64,000 bases of DNA from Prosopocoilus inquinatus (GCA_036172665.1 CM069875.1:10930001-10994000); one strand, 5' to 3'; positions 1 through 11,640 are shown, counted from the stretch's first letter. Made by a program: numbers and translations. The notes: a model not told the origin generated them from the letters alone.

Positions 1-214
1 TAAAATCTATCCGTTTCCAGAAATATGCAAATTAATTTCAATAACTTCGACGAAAAAAATATGCCCTTTGGAAAGTCATAACAAAAACTGGGATTTCTAA
101 CTTAAAAAATTAAAACTAATTTTTTACCTCAGTAGTATGCGAACTAAAATAGTAAAGGAGACTGTGGTTTAAGAGAAAATTGAAATTAACCTTCTCCCAC
201 ATTAAATTTTATAT

Positions 215-262
215 CCGTACATACGTATTTCGGCAGCTAAGCTGCCATCTTCAGTACGCTAC
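215..262 (-). ncRNA. hammerhead-like ribozyme motif, family A, core damaged
   Basis: Read on the minus strand: stem I strand GCGTA, core CTGAAGA (complement of 248-254), stem II TGGCAGC/GCTGCC with a TTA loop, GAAA, and palindromic stem III ATACGTAT. The other stem I strand is TACGG. The residue at the cleavage position (complement of 220) is G. Known hammerheads require a non-G there, so this copy should not cleave. Confidence 0.5.
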
Positions 263-1185
263 CAACTTAAAAGCACTTAAAAAATGTCTAAAAACAACCT
301 AATCATACTGGCAAAATCATAAAAATGTTAAACCTAACAACAATCTAATCATCCTAAAAGATATATATGTCTAAATGTAAGTAAATATAAATTAATATGT
401 AAAAATCTAAAATAAACTATATATGTTATGTATAAATCGGAACAAAAATGCATAAATAAATGAACATTCTAAAATTTTTCAGGTTTATATAATATATTTA
501 ATAATCGACGTGCTAGACCGTTTTGCAAGAAGAAAATACTTTAATAAATATGTATCCCAGACTTTTTATCCAAAATGTACGCACAAACAGCAGAAAAAGT
601 TTTCTTCTCAATACTTTCATTTAAATTTGCTAGGGAAGTTTGTATGATCTAAATTTAGTGTAGTACTTTCGCTTTTGCTTCCCAAGTCGAATAAGACAAG
701 TTTTGTGGCCAAATTCAAATCATCAGTGCATTTTACATTTTGCACTGGAGATTTGATAAGGAGAGGATTCTCCGAGATAAAATTTTTCCTAAAGTGCTCT
801 TAACTTGAGGTGTGTGGGTGTGGTTTGCTCTCATCTGTAGGTTGTTTTTTGACGATTTGTACATAATATATATATTTTATTTTATTTTTTTCAGGATTTT
901 TAGGTATCAAATAACAGGGAAATATATACTTATTTATTCGTTAGAATAAGAAGTTTTTTCGGGTCTTTGGACTATTCATTTCCGTATTTCCGTGTTGTTT
1001 GGTTAGCTCTTATTTGTAAGGTTTTTCTAACTGTTAATTTTAAATATTTACATATTAATTCATATATACTTACATTTAGACATATATATCTTTTAGGATG
1101 ATTAGATTGTTGTTAGTTTTTACATTTCTATGATTTTATTAGGATGATTAAATTGTTTTTAGATCTTTTTAAGTGTTTTTAAGTT

Positions 1186-1234
1186 GGTAGCGTACTGAAG
1201 ATGGCAGCTTAGCCGCCAAAATACGTATCTACGG
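1186..1234 (+). ncRNA. hammerhead-like ribozyme motif, family A, core damaged
   Basis: CTGAAGA at 1195-1201, a stem II hairpin (GGCAGC/GCCGCC with one G-C to C change), AAAA in place of GAAA, palindromic ATACGTAT (about 1220-1228), C at the cleavage position, then TACGG pairing with GCGTA. The G of GAAA is replaced by A. That G is the proposed general base in hammerheads, so an inactive relic is expected. Confidence 0.5.
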
Positions 1235-1502
1235 ATATAAAATTATTGTGAGCCGAGATTAATTTTCAATTCTTAGCATTATTAAATTTATGTAAAAAAA
1301 GTGGCTGTGATAGTATCTGATCACTTAATTTTCGTTTATGTGCAGCGTTACATCGATGAGATGCACAATCTAAAATTATTTAAACGTACCGGAAAAAAAT
1401 CGAGTTGATCACACATTTCTGTTTTGTAATAGTTATACCGGCTGTCCCGTGCTATGTGCTCACCCTTCTAGAATCTTTAATTATTAATCTATTAACTCCT
1501 CC

Positions 1503-2787
1503 TATCGTTTTCGAGATATCGACAATTTACCGGTAAAAAATGACAAAATTTGTTACTCCATAAATTAGTTATTTTTAAATATTTTGATTTGAATTTTGGT
1601 GGATACATTATACCGGGTGTCCCGCGCTATGTGCTCATCCTTCTAGAATCTTTATTTATTAATCTATTAACCTCAATTTTGGAGACAATAAATTAAACAG
1701 AAAATAGGATTTTTCGACATACCGCTAGTCGTCATAGGCCTTCCGGTTTCACCGGAAGTGATATCAACTTTCTTATTTTAAATGGAACTCCCTATATATT
1801 TTTACATATTTAAAATCTACGGATCATTACGAGTCCGAATACGTATCAATTGTTAATATTGGTTTCCATGACAACGAAAAAAAAACTTTTTTATTTTACA
1901 TTCTAGAAATCTATGAATCGCATTTTTTCAATCTAATGCGATCAAGTGTTTCGAGAAAATCTCTCCTTTGATGGTATTTTGATTTTTAACATTTTTACAG
2001 TGTTCGAAATTTTCATTAGGTCGTAACTCTTCTTAGCTTAGTTCAACAGAACATTTATTTCTGAATACGTTCTTACCAAATACATCATATTTTCTTTGAA
2101 AGTCATTTGAAATAAAGGGAGTGTAAAATTTCAATAAGACCTGATCCATTTTAAATTACTTTCAAAGAAAATATGATGTATTTGGAATCAACGTACTCAG
2201 AAAAAAATGTTCTGTTGAACTAAGCTATTATAAACATATGAGTTTCTATTAAAAAAAAAATGAGTTACGACCTAATGAAAATTTCGAACACTGTAAAAAT
2301 GTTAAAAATCAAAATACCATCAAAGGAGAGATTTTCTCGAAACACTTGATCGCATTAGATTGAAAAAATGCGATTCATATATTTCTAGAATGTAAAATAA
2401 AAAAGTTTTTTTTCGTTGTCATGGAAACCAATATTAACAATTGATACGTATTCGGACTCGTAATGATCCGTAGATTTTAAATATGTAAAAATATATAGGG
2501 AGCTCCATTTAAAATAAGAAAGTTGATATCACTTCCGGCGAAACCGGAAGTCCTATGACGACTAGCGTTATATCGAAAAATCCCATTTTCTGTTTAATTT
2601 ATTGTCTCCAAAATTGAGGTTAATAGATTAATAAATAAAGATTCTAGAAGGATGAGCACATAGCGCGGGACACCCGGTATAATGTACCACCAAAATTCAA
2701 ATCAAAATATTTAAAAATAACTAATTTATGGAGTAACAAATTTTGTCATTTTTTACCGGTAAATTGTCGATATCTCGAAAACGATAA
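1503..2787. repeat. giant fold-back (inverted repeat) element, arms about 600 bp
   Basis: Positions 1503-2108 and 2155-2787 are near-perfect inverted copies with only about 50 bp between them. The arms contain paired 'accgggtgtcccgcgctatg' ends (about 1612 and 2678) and a palindromic ACTTCCGGT...ACCGGAAGT-like block. A further direct copy of the 'gtgctatgtgctcaccctt' end lies at 1445-1475. No ORF of transposase type is visible. Confidence 0.75.
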
Positions 2788-3068
2788 ACTTTAGGTCAAT
2801 AAAACCTTATATTATTTTCGTCCACTGATAATAAGACATCTAATAGTGCAATAATATATAGGGTGTTCCATTAAAAAAAAAAACTATATGTTAGGGTCGT
2901 CAAACTCTTACGAAACACTCAGTATAAGTCTAAATAATTTTAGATTGTGCATCTCACCGATATGTATGTTAGCGTGCACACAGATTTCCAAAAATTTTCA
3001 TTAGTATCGTCACAATCTTCCGCCCACGCACTGTTGGCCCACCCGGTATGTATGTATGTATGTATAAA
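2788..3068. repeat. right end of the TATA-flanked TIR element family, plus (TATG)n microsatellite
   Basis: This stretch closely matches the right end of the complete element at 38381-39286, including the terminal 'cgcccacgcactgttggccc' sequence. It is followed by a short TATG repeat (3047-3065). The matching left end is disrupted by the fold-back at 1503-2787. Confidence 0.55.
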
Positions 3069-3390
3069 TATCGCCTTTCACTGAGTCAATTTAAATTTAA
3101 AATGGGCTCCAAATGATAAAGACTTTAATTTTAATTTTGTACAAAATTTCGAATAACGGCTTTAGTTTTAATGTGTTATTTAACTATATTGGACCTTTTT
3201 AAGGACCTATTGGGAGAAAATAAATGCCTGATATGATAATTAAGTCACTCAAATCAAGCACATACATTTCCCAACTTTTTTACGACCTAAACGTTCGGTC
3301 TTTAATAATAACGTCCAGAAATGCAATGAGTTACCTTTCATTTAAGCATATCATACGTCAGTAATTTTTGCTCAATATTTCCGTGTAAAG
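3069..3390. other. no feature recognised
   Basis: AT-rich sequence; no ORF, hairpin or repeat that I can place. Confidence 0.4.
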
Positions 3391-4063
3391 CCGGCCACAC
3401 ACTTAGTTCCATTCGCTTGAATTTGACTTAAGCCCGCAATAGACGATCATAAATTGTATGAAATTTACATGTAATTTATGGCAAAACCTATGTATTTTTC
3501 ACCGTGTATAGCGAGCAAAAAGAATTACACGAATTTATACATGTAAAATTGAAAACAAAGAGCAAGTTCTATTTCTCAAGGTTTTTGACGTGAAATTTTA
3601 GTAAATTCTAGTGACTTTGATTGTTGCTGTTGGCTGTTGACTCAGATGAATGAAGAACGACTTCAGCTAATTTATGTGGGTATATGTTTATAAATAATTT
3701 TAGCTTCAAGACAGTTTAATCAGTGATGGTCATGTGCTCTCCGTTTGGATGATACCCCTGATAACATAATCCAACATTCTCAGCTGCCCAAAGAAAATAA
3801 CTTGAAGTTAGAAGCATTGATGAGTTACCATTTTCACCAACATTAACATTCTAAATTACTATTTAGCAGAACATCTTATTATTAATGTAATTGAAACGTG
3901 TACTGCAAATTACAATTCATGAATATATACACACATGATTACATGAATTTTTACGTGAAATGATTGGAACATGTATTGCTGGCATAAGTTTTCTTCTCCA
4001 CACACAAGATTTCTAGCACATCCGTGCGGACCAATTCGCGCGAATTGAACAAAGTGTGTGGCC
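3391..4063. mobile_element. TIR element (MITE-like)
   Basis: The ends are imperfect inverted repeats: 'ccggccacacacttagttcc' on the left and the inverse of 'gaacaaagtgtgtggcc' on the right. The interior is non-coding, with further short inverted segments related to 'acatgtaatttatg'. About 670 bp. Confidence 0.5.
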
Positions 4064-4067
4064 CACT

Positions 4068-4178
4068 TAAGGCCCAGCTTTTTCCAACAGCTTAACTTTA
4101 ATCTTCAGTTTATTTCCATATACTCTTATGAGAATAAGCTGAAGATTAAAGTTAAACTGAAATGGGAAAACCGGGTTA
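4068..4178. mobile_element. small hairpin MITE
   Basis: A 110-bp imperfect palindrome starting 'aaggcccagctttttccaac' and ending in its inverse 'gggaaaaccgggtt'. The two halves share the CTTTAATCTTCAG stretch in inverted orientation. Its end resembles the MITE at 17802-17929 ('aaggcccagttttaca'). Confidence 0.55.
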
Positions 4179-4652
4179 ATTGTAATATTGTTGCTCTAAG
4201 CTGTCTGTTTGCTCATCGAGTAGGTTCGAAAGTATACAGGGTGCTGCATTTTGAAATGCAACACAATCCCATGTTAATTTAAAGGTGCTCGAATATTAGC
4301 TTCCCTAATTATTTTACAGCAAAATTCCATTAAGTTTTTTTAAAATACTCTTCAAGATGAATCAGTCTGTGAAACTTGAGAATTTTTCATACGCTGAGTT
4401 TTAAGATATTTAAAAAATATTCTGTAATTAAATTCGTTTTATACAGAAGTATCACCACAGCCTTGATCAATGATATTGAAAACTGAACAGATAATTAATA
4501 AATCTATTTCATTTTTGAAAAAAATTGATAGAAAAAGGTTTTTCAGTAATTTATTTTAACATTATTACGATAATACCTGCCTAATTTTTTAGGTTTTAAA
4601 GAAAAGCTACATAAAGACTAAGAAAAAAGAGTAATGAAAATACAACGTACAC
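4179..4652. other. no feature recognised
   Basis: AT-rich sequence downstream of the UPF0193 exon on that gene's strand, so probably its intron. I found no next exon. Confidence 0.35.
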
Positions 4653-5013
4653 TCATCAAATCTATTTTTAGATATCTCTGGCTCCTTCACTATTTTTGGC
4701 GGCACATTTTTAACTGGCTTGTTTTTGTTATTATTATTGGCCATAGCATCCTGCAATTTTCTTTTTAACTCCTCTCTGTCGATTTTCGAACGATCTGGAA
4801 CAAATTTTTCCCGTTCATATGCTCCAGATTCTATAATGGTGCTACGGCTCCTTCGTCTGGGACTCCCCGGCCTTACGACAACCTTAGGTATTGTGACGTT
4901 ATAAATCTTTAGAGGTGAAGCTTTCTTGGAAGGTGAAAGTGAGTCTCCGGTACGGAGATGATAGTTGACTTTGTTACGTTGCCAGTTCGTCAATTTACTT
5001 TCGTCTATTAACA
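4653..5013 (-). CDS. UPF0193 (EVG1)-family protein, one internal exon
   Basis: Minus-strand reading frame between an acceptor (tttcttgcag, just above 5013) and a donor (gtgtac, just below 4653). It is 361 nt, with split codons at both ends. The translation begins LIDESKLTNWQRNKVNYHL, then has RTGDSLS, a basic PRRRSRS stretch, ESGAYEREKFVPD, a charged helix (IDREELKRKLQDAMA), an Asn/Lys-rich linker, PPKIVKEPEI and a final NRFDE. The order 'ESKLT / RGDxLP-like / GAYxREQFxP / RLQ helix / RFDE' matches my memory of the UPF0193/EVG1 family, a conserved animal family of unknown function. Earlier and later exons were not found; PLE debris lies immediately upstream (5.1-6.1 kb), perhaps in the preceding intron. 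The family call is from recognition only. Confidence 0.6.
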
Positions 5014-5159
5014 CTGCAAGAAAAATCAAAAAATGCTTTAGCGTGGTAGCGAACATTAAGATTTTTGGACAAGAATTTAATATGTGCGTTCAACTTGCAG
5101 GCTTCTGCGGCAGTCCTCCATAATTGAACTGACTTCCGGTTGGAACCGCGTCACTTGGA

Positions 5160-5700
5160 TTTCTTCTACTGCAGACGTTTTATCCTTTATTGCAGAAGAA
5201 CTTCCTCAGGGCTGCTGCTGGTGGTGATGCTGCTTCTGTTGCTGCTGCATGCTTCTCGTTAGTCGTAGAGACTGAGTAGGTATGTCCGTTGTCGTGGTAT
5301 TTGTAGTGGTCGGTTGAAGCAGTGGGGGTGGAACGGTGCGCGGGAATTGATCTGATGGTGCGTGACGAATAGTTATGTTAGTTATGAGATGTTTCCAAAT
5401 ATTGTGAAGTTGGAAGCCATTATCACGATTTAGGTTTTTGATGTGTTTGAAAATTTCGATAGATTCACGGATTTTACGGTTGAAAAAATTAAATGAGCGG
5501 GCTAGTTCTGTGTCAGCTAGGGCGGAGCCAGTCGTTTGTAGTAGTCTCGTACAGCATTCATTAGAAACACGAGTGCTGACCGATCGTTTTGTTTCATCGA
5601 CGTACACATGCCCATAGGAACATGGAATTTGATACTCTCCTTCGGATTGTTAGGGAATGTGGTCTTTTGTTGAGGGTAGGTAGTTTGAAAGTTTTGACAT
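5160..5700 (-). pseudogene. Penelope-like element family D: C-terminal GIY-YIG endonuclease remnant
   Basis: Minus-strand frame with GEYQIPC followed about 9 residues later by YVDETKRSVSTRVS, the usual 'GIY...YIGxTKRxxxxR' layout, with GIY changed to GEY and YIG to YVD. Further on, SIEIFKHIKNLNRDNGFQL is typical of the C-terminus of Penelope ORFs, and a Gln/His-rich tail ends at 5206. An in-frame TAA sits just upstream of the GEY motif, and the reverse transcriptase portion is missing. The hammerhead-like motif at 5165-5219 follows directly, as expected for the 3' end of such an element. Confidence 0.65.
5165..5219 (-). ncRNA. hammerhead-like ribozyme motif, family D, core damaged
   Basis: On the minus strand: GCAGCC, CTGAGGA (complement of 5203-5209), a hairpin region starting GTTCTTCTGCAA, AAAACGTC where GAAACGTC is expected, then TGCAGTAG. 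The core G before AAA is lost. Confidence 0.4.
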
Positions 5701-5717
5701 AGATAAAAATAAATGCA

Positions 5718-5828
5718 GAAAGGATATGAAACAAATAAAACACTTTAGAAACGAGCTAAAAATATAATTTTATTACCTGACGTTTCGCAAATAGCTCGTT
5801 TTTATAGTGTTTTATTTCTTCCATATCC
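5718..5828. repeat. inverted repeat with half hammerhead core
   Basis: The stretch starting 'ggatatgaaacaaataaaac' is repeated in inverse near 5790-5828. The inner part carries 'gacgtttcgc', the inverse of GCGAAACGTC, the 3' half of a hammerhead core. A similar GAAACGTCACTT occurs (inverted) near 43130. Confidence 0.4.
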
Positions 5829-5939
5829 TGCAATTCTCACAAGCAAGAACTATACGATGATAAATAATTGGATTTGATATTTTATTGTTTGTTGTTTTTA
5901 TTTACCCATGACAAAACCTACGACAATAGACATACCTAC

Positions 5940-6060
5940 TCAGTCTCAACAACTAACAAGAAGAAGTTGCAAGACCACCGGCTGCAGCAGTTCTGAGGTA
6001 GTTCTTCTGCATGGAACGAAACGTAAGCAGTAGAAGCAATTCGTTGTTCAAGGCGGAAGC
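5940..6060 (+). mobile_element. Penelope-like family D 3' end fragment with hammerhead-like motif
   Basis: Related to 5095-5220 (inverted) and 43530-43650. Motif at 5984-6032: GCAGCAG, CTGAGGT (5993-5999), a GTTCTTCTGCATGGAAC hairpin, GAAA (6018-6021), ACGT palindrome, then AGCAGTAG. The last base of CTGAnGA is T instead of A, so activity is unlikely. Confidence 0.45.
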
Positions 6061-8217
6061 CAGTTTAATTACTGACATATGCGTATTTACACAAATTTGA
6101 TAAATTCGCTTTTTATTGAGGTTTATCAGATATTCCCACAACTAGCGCGTTACTATTTTCTATCTTCGCTTCCTTAGTAATAATGTCCTTCCCCGAAATA
6201 AATCTGCGTAATTTTAATGCCAAAAGGAAGGTAAATTATTCCGAAACTCTAGTTAGGAAAAAGTGCTGTTCTTCTGGATAGAGTTACTATTCCTGTGCAT
6301 CCCCACTTGCATTTATGTCATTTTGATCACCTTAGGCTCTGTTTTCTTCCATTATATGGAAATAAACTAAAGCATATGGTTAAAGTGAGTTAGAGACACC
6401 GAGTTTTAAGAACGTAGTTTGTAAGATCAATTGAACTGAAAACGACATATTGCTATGTAGTGGGCCTGGCTAGTAGCCCTTTCTGATTCTTTTTGCAACT
6501 CAGGGTTTTGGGCTCTTGAAGGGATGAAAACTTTCCAACTCTTGTTGTAGATGACCAAAAGACTTATTTACTTTACACACGTGAGAACCCCGGAATTCAG
6601 AATAGCCAAATCATCACACCTGGTTTGCACCTCTTGTGTGAGTTTGACTTTCGTTTTATGTCTAATGATACTCTGGGTTTGCACCTGTTGCACCAATTAC
6701 ACACCTGCCCGCAATGAACTCACTCGTGATTGCGTTTTAAAATTGCCTATTTTAATAAGTCGTTTAAATACTGAAGGCAAAAATTTATATTCTTAAAATA
6801 ATAACAGTGAGTGACCGCGCGCGCCAAGCCACGCGCTTGTTATCATGATTAAGTTTTTTTGATTTAATTTTGTATTATCAGTCGAGATGTTAATGATGAT
6901 GATGAGTCCTGGTCCCAATTCCGATTGTTGTCTTTCTCACAATAAAAGTCATTTTCAAATTTAAACATTTATTACAACGAATCAATATTTTGCAATACTT
7001 TTACTTTTTAAAGAGATATTTACTTAAAATCTGCCTGCTCTATCCCGCGTCATCATCTTATACTCTTTTCTCCACCACCAGTTTTGCCCCAATCAGTCGC
7101 TGCGGCACGGATCGCGCGCATCGATCACATCTAGGGGTTGCAAATTAGCGTATCTAATCTGTCAAAACAATATAAAATTCAGATGGTATTAGTTTTTCAC
7201 ATTAGATATATATCTTTTTAGACTCAGAGTGAGCCATGCTAGGGTGACATTTTTGTTGGTATCACAATGAAATATAGACGTTAGAAAATTGATTGACATT
7301 CGTTTTTAATTTTATTGTTATATTTTGGAAAAATACCACTGCCACTGTTGCCACCTCGACTAAAGCAAAACTTAAGCATTCCGTGAAAACGAGAAGTATT
7401 GTCTCAACAGTGATAATTATTTATTTTTTTGATTAAAAAGGTAATTACATGCATGAGAATTTAAACAGTAGGATCTTCTTGCTGCTGCTGATAACCTAGA
7501 ACTTATTCCATAGACATTTGGATCTCATTTAGAATTCGGTCTACTTCCATCACCTCCTCCAACGCGTACACTTTTAAATTCTTCTGCTAACACGACAGTT
7601 CTTTAAATCCGCTTCGATTTTTTTTTTGCTTTGGCTGCGATTCAACCGCGCGGCTAAATCGCGCTGCTAAGTCGCTAGTGTGAAAGCGGTCTTACACAAT
7701 AATTAAACGTCTTCACTATTGCACGTTTAGTTCCGCCACTTATAACTTTTGACATTTTGACAAGGTTATTATTTGTTTTAAGTTACTTTTTACTTTAGTT
7801 GTACCACCGTAGTCCGCGTTATTTATATTTCGGCAACACAGTCAGTACCGCTGAAGTGACACTTCACTTCATGTCAGATTTTGACTTCTATCAAAATGCA
7901 CGTAACTTAACGAAAAAAGGCAAAGACCTCTAGAGTCTAGGAAGAATATGAACAGCTAATACAAACATTTAGAAAATTTTCGATAAATGAACACGTAAGT
8001 ACAAATTTTTGATTAGTTTACACATCAATCTGCTTGCCTTAAAGTTTTCGTTATGTTAAAATCAAATGAATTCAACCAAAACATGTTTAAAAAATTCCTA
8101 ACCTAACTCAAATATTTGTTTCAAACTTAACTATTTTTAACAGTAATTTGAAATTAAATATTACACCTCTTTTACTATAAATAAATCAAAATCTCATTTC
8201 TAAACCTAAGCACAATC
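6061..8217. other. no gene supported; local GC-rich blocks
   Basis: Mostly unassignable AT-rich DNA. GC-rich patches occur at 6805-6845 and 7630-7690 (ccgcgcgg and 'aaagcggtc' motifs, reminiscent of MITE ends). A stretch at 7495-7590 can be read on the minus strand as a short C-terminal-like peptide, but without family support. Confidence 0.3.
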
Positions 8218-8222
8218 AAAAT

Positions 8223-8374
8223 TGTTGAAAATATTAATTAAATAAGTTGGCTGTACACTTGTTTAAAAAAATTATTATAATTGAAGTCTTGATGTTGTAT
8301 GTAATTACATTTTTGGCGAAATATACTTATTGTTCTTAAAAGCTTGAATGGTGTTATAATTACAAAACCCAACA
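8223..8374 (+). repeat. 5' LTR of the copia element
   Basis: Starts TGTTGAAAATATT and ends AAAACCCAACA. It matches the 3' LTR in all but three positions (two C/T, one C/G). Confidence 0.95.
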
Positions 8375-8388
8375 GGTTATGGGCCCAG
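8375..8388 (+). promoter_or_regulatory. primer-binding site (tRNA-Met type)
   Basis: GGTTATGGGCCCAG sits directly after the 5' LTR. It is the kind of internal initiator-tRNA-Met complement used by Drosophila copia. Confidence 0.8.
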
Positions 8389-8446
8389 AGACACCGATTG
8401 ATATATATTTTGCCTAAAAAGTTAATTTCTGTTCACCGAAAATAAA

Positions 8447-9330
8447 GTGTCAAATTGTGACAAATTTTTTGGAACTCCGCCTTTGTGCAAAGTGAAATAC
8501 ATCATGGAAAGTGAACTTGTACGAATCACTAAACTCAAAAACAGCGAAAATTGGCCACTCTGGAAGTTCCAAGTGCGTATTGTATTGAATTCGAATGACG
8601 CTTGGAGTGTTGTTAATGGAGATGCAGTCAAGCCCATAAAACCAGAATCAGCGAATGAAGAAGATTTGGAAGTTACGCAAGTCTTTAAAAAGCAACTCGC
8701 AACATGGACTAAAGCTGACAACTTTGCTCAGAAGATTATAGCAACAACGGTAGCAGATCAGCAGTTGCTCCATATTATAAATTGTGCTTCTGCAAAAGAA
8801 ATGTGGGATAAGCTTCTTTCAGTTCATGAACAAAAGTCAGATGCTAGTGTACACATGCTTCAACAGCAGTGGTATGCTATGACAAAAGATGCAGCAGATG
8901 ATGTAGCGACACATATTCGAAACTCGAAGATTTAGCACATCGACTGAAAAACATAGGTGAGCAGATCCCGAATTCATTAATTATGACAAAAATTTTGATG
9001 ACATTACCCACGCAATACAATCACTTCGTTAGTGCTTGGGAATCTACTGGTGCAGAAGAGAGAACTTTACCTAACTTAATTTCAAGACTATCCATTGAAG
9101 AAATGCGACTGAATTCTCAGAATAAAACAGAAGGATGTGCTTTCACTACCGCTCGGAAATACAAGGTGAATCGTTATGAGAAGAAAGAAAACCGTCACTT
9201 TGACAATGCTCATACACAGAAACAAACTAGGTGCTTTGTATGTAACAAGCCTGGTCATTGGGCAAGAAATTGCAGAAATAAAAGGAAAAAGGAAGTAAGT
9301 AAATCTCAAGTGGGAGCACAAGGTGATGCC
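8447..9330 (+). pseudogene. copia gag remnant (capsid-like region and zinc knuckle)
   Basis: A first frame (likely ATG at 8504, MESELVRITKLKNSENWPLW) runs to a stop at 8933-8935. The gag reading continues in another frame from about 8925-8983, so a frameshift lies near 8925-8935. NWxLWKxQ and LLHIINCASAKEMWDKL are typical of copia gag (UBN2-type). The second frame has a nucleic-acid-binding zinc knuckle, CFVCNKPGHWARNC (CX2CX4HX4C, 9232-9273), followed by a basic stretch. The product would package the element RNA; this copy cannot make it intact. Confidence 0.85.
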
Positions 9331-10110
9331 CTCATGAGTGAGACACTAACATCCGTGTCAGAAACTGATGTTAAAACTGCAGCATGGTATCTGGATTCTG
9401 GAGCGAGCAACCATATGTGCAACCAACGAGAATGGTTTGTTAATTTTATTGAATTTGAACAGTATTTGCCAGTGCGTATGGGCAATGGTCAATATATTTT
9501 CGCGCATGGCAAAGGTGATGTAAATATTATGGCATTTGACAGACATAAATGGGTTGAACGACATCTGTCAAAAACATTATATATACCTGAAATTAAATTT
9601 AATCTTTTCTCAGTGGGAGCCGCTTTAGATAAAGGCTTAACACTTGAATCGAATAACACAACATGTAAATTGCTTCGTGACGGAAATGTTGTTGCAGTGG
9701 GAGAAAGAGAGAAGAGATTATATAAAATGAAATTTCAAGTAGCATCAGTTGCAAGTGTAAAGGAAGCTCATATTGCCACAAGGGAATCACTTCAAATTTG
9801 GCACGAGAAATCTGCTCATCAAAATCTTCAACATGTGAAAATTTTTTTGAAGAGGAAGAACATTGAATTTGAAGACAAAGAAATTTGTTGTGATGCCTCT
9901 TTCCTTGGAAAAATGCAACGGCTCCCGTTTCCATCTTCCCAGTCGAAAAGTACTGAAATAGGACAACTTGTGCACGCAGATCTTTGTGGACCTATGCAAG
10001 AAAAATCAATTGGAGGTTCGCGGTATTTTTTGTTATTCAAAGATGATTTTTCACATTGGAAGCAAGTTTATTTTTTGAAGGAAAAGTCTGAGGAAACCAG
10101 AACATTTTGA
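9331..10110 (+). pseudogene. copia protease and integrase N-terminal region, damaged
   Basis: Same frame as the zinc knuckle. WYLDSGASNHMC holds the aspartic protease site (DSG at 9394-9402). The GAG-pre-integrase zinc-binding region follows: WHEKSAHQN, then ICCDASFLGK at about 9880. The second Cys of the expected CxxC is Ser (codon 9897-9899), so the zinc site is incomplete. HADLCGPM and YFLLFKDDFSHW begin the integrase core. The frame ends in TGA at 10108-10110. Confidence 0.85.
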
Positions 10111-10581
10111 AGATTTCCTAAGAAAAACAGAAAAACATTTAAAAAAAAGGAGTGAAGATTCTGCGTACAGATAATGGACTAGAATTTGATAATAAGCGAG
10201 TTGCAAAATTATCGATATGGAATTATTTACCAAAAATCTGGTGCTTATACACCACAGCAAAATGGGGTAACAGAGCGTGAAAATAGGACAGTAGTTGAAG
10301 CCGCAAGGTCACTAATATACGCAAAGCAACTGCCGATAAAATTATGGGCAGAAGCTGTAAATACTGCGGTATATGTATTGAACAAAACTGGAACAAGTAG
10401 TGAGAAAGGTGTATCACCCTATGATTTATGGAATCAGAAGCATACCGATGTTACAGAACTGAAGATATTTGGTGAAGAAGTTTTTACTCACATACCAAAA
10501 GAAAAAAGACGTAAATGGGACGTTAAGGCAGAAAAAGGTGTTTTTGTTGGATATGATGAGAATACCAAAGCCTTGGTTTGA
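10111..10581 (+). pseudogene. copia integrase core and C-terminal part, frameshifted
   Basis: The frame shifts near 10110 and again near 10200. Fragments read LRTDNGLEFDNK, then YTPQQNGVTERENRTVVEAA, the classical integrase catalytic-core pattern with the third acidic residue. KIFGEEVFTHIPKEKRRKWD and KGVFVGYDE follow. The frame closes in TGA at 10579-10581. Confidence 0.85.
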
Positions 10582-11640
10582 GAATAATAACCAAATAAAG
10601 ATTTGTCGAGATGTCAAATTTACTAATAGATTTATAATTCTGTAGATTCTGTACATACAGATGAAAATTCTGCAATTAATCTAAACAACCTAAACTTTGA
10701 AGAACCAAAATTAATTCCAGCAGAAGATGTTATTCAAAGGGATAATAAGGAAGTTGGCAAAGAATTGAACCAATCCATTCATACGAATGATCAAGAAATA
10801 ATGATTCAAGGGCAACCCGAATTACAAAATTGTCGATGATCTACAAGGAAAATCACGAATGGTGTACAATCTTCGAAATCGAAAGCAACTAAAACGACCA
10901 GTAACGTCCGCTGATTTTGCATTCTTACGGAACGTTCTGAGCCCACTTCATACGAAGAAGCTATCAACTGTAAAGATTTCAGTAAATGGAAAGAGGCCAT
11001 GGATGATGAAATGAAATCACTTAAAGAAAATAATACTTGGACTATAACAAAATTACTAGAAGGCGAAGCGGTAATTGACAATAAATGGACATTCAAAATT
11101 AAACGACATCCTGACGGAAGTGTCAATCGTTATAAAGCTAGGCTGGTAGCCCGAGGTTATAAACAAAAAAATGGTTTAAAATTATTTTGAAACATTCAGT
11201 CCGGTAGTTCGGTTTGATTCTTTAAGAAGTATTCTATCTGTTGCAGCTTCAAGAGGAATGAAACTCCAACAGTTTGACATTAAAACAGCATTTTTGTATG
11301 GAGAATTGGAAAAAACCATCTATATGCAGCAACCTGCTGGCTATGAAGATGGAACTGATCAAGTACGCAAACTCAATCGGAGTCTTTATGGCCTGAAGCA
11401 AGCATCAAGATGCTGGAATCGCAGGTCAATGGATGTACTGAGTAATTTTAATTTAATGGTAACAGACGCAGATCCATGTGTATTTGTCAACTTCACCAAT
11501 GATTCTCAAGTAATCCTAGCTGTATACATAGATGGGTTAATTGCTTCAAAAGATTCAAAATTGATATTTTCGCTACTAAAACAATTAATAAAGAATTCAA
11601 TATCACGTCAGGTGAAGCCCGATATTTTTTAGGTTTAGAA
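10582..11640 (+). pseudogene. copia reverse transcriptase, catalytic site mutated
   Basis: The reverse transcriptase reads WKEAMDDEMKSLKENNTW and NKWTFKIKRHPDGSVNRYKA in one frame up to about 11186. After a frameshift it continues with QFDIKTAFLYGELEKTIYM, SLYGLKQASRCW and AVYIDGLIAS. The catalytic YxDD box is YIDG (11525-11536), so the second Asp is lost. A further frame break lies near 11630. These losses predict no polymerase activity. Confidence 0.9.

Larger units (their letters stand above)
180..1277 (+). mobile_element. Penelope-like element family A remnant (copy 1), non-coding
   Basis: The two ends are inverted copies of the same roughly 300-400 bp terminal sequence (about 181-480 and 885-1277). 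Each carries a hammerhead-like motif. The unique middle (about 490-880) has no ORF. The same sequence recurs at 25276-28400 (minus strand) and 38030-39440. The copy at 25-28 kb adjoins a GIY-YIG endonuclease remnant, and on that basis I assign the family to Penelope-like elements. An inverted terminal copy at the 5' side is known for Penelope-type integrations. Boundaries are approximate. Confidence 0.6.

Noticed and set aside
7495..7590. Minus-strand peptide ending ALEEVMEVDRILNEIQMSME
   Set aside because: Plausible C-terminus but too short, with no acceptor or upstream exon that I could support.
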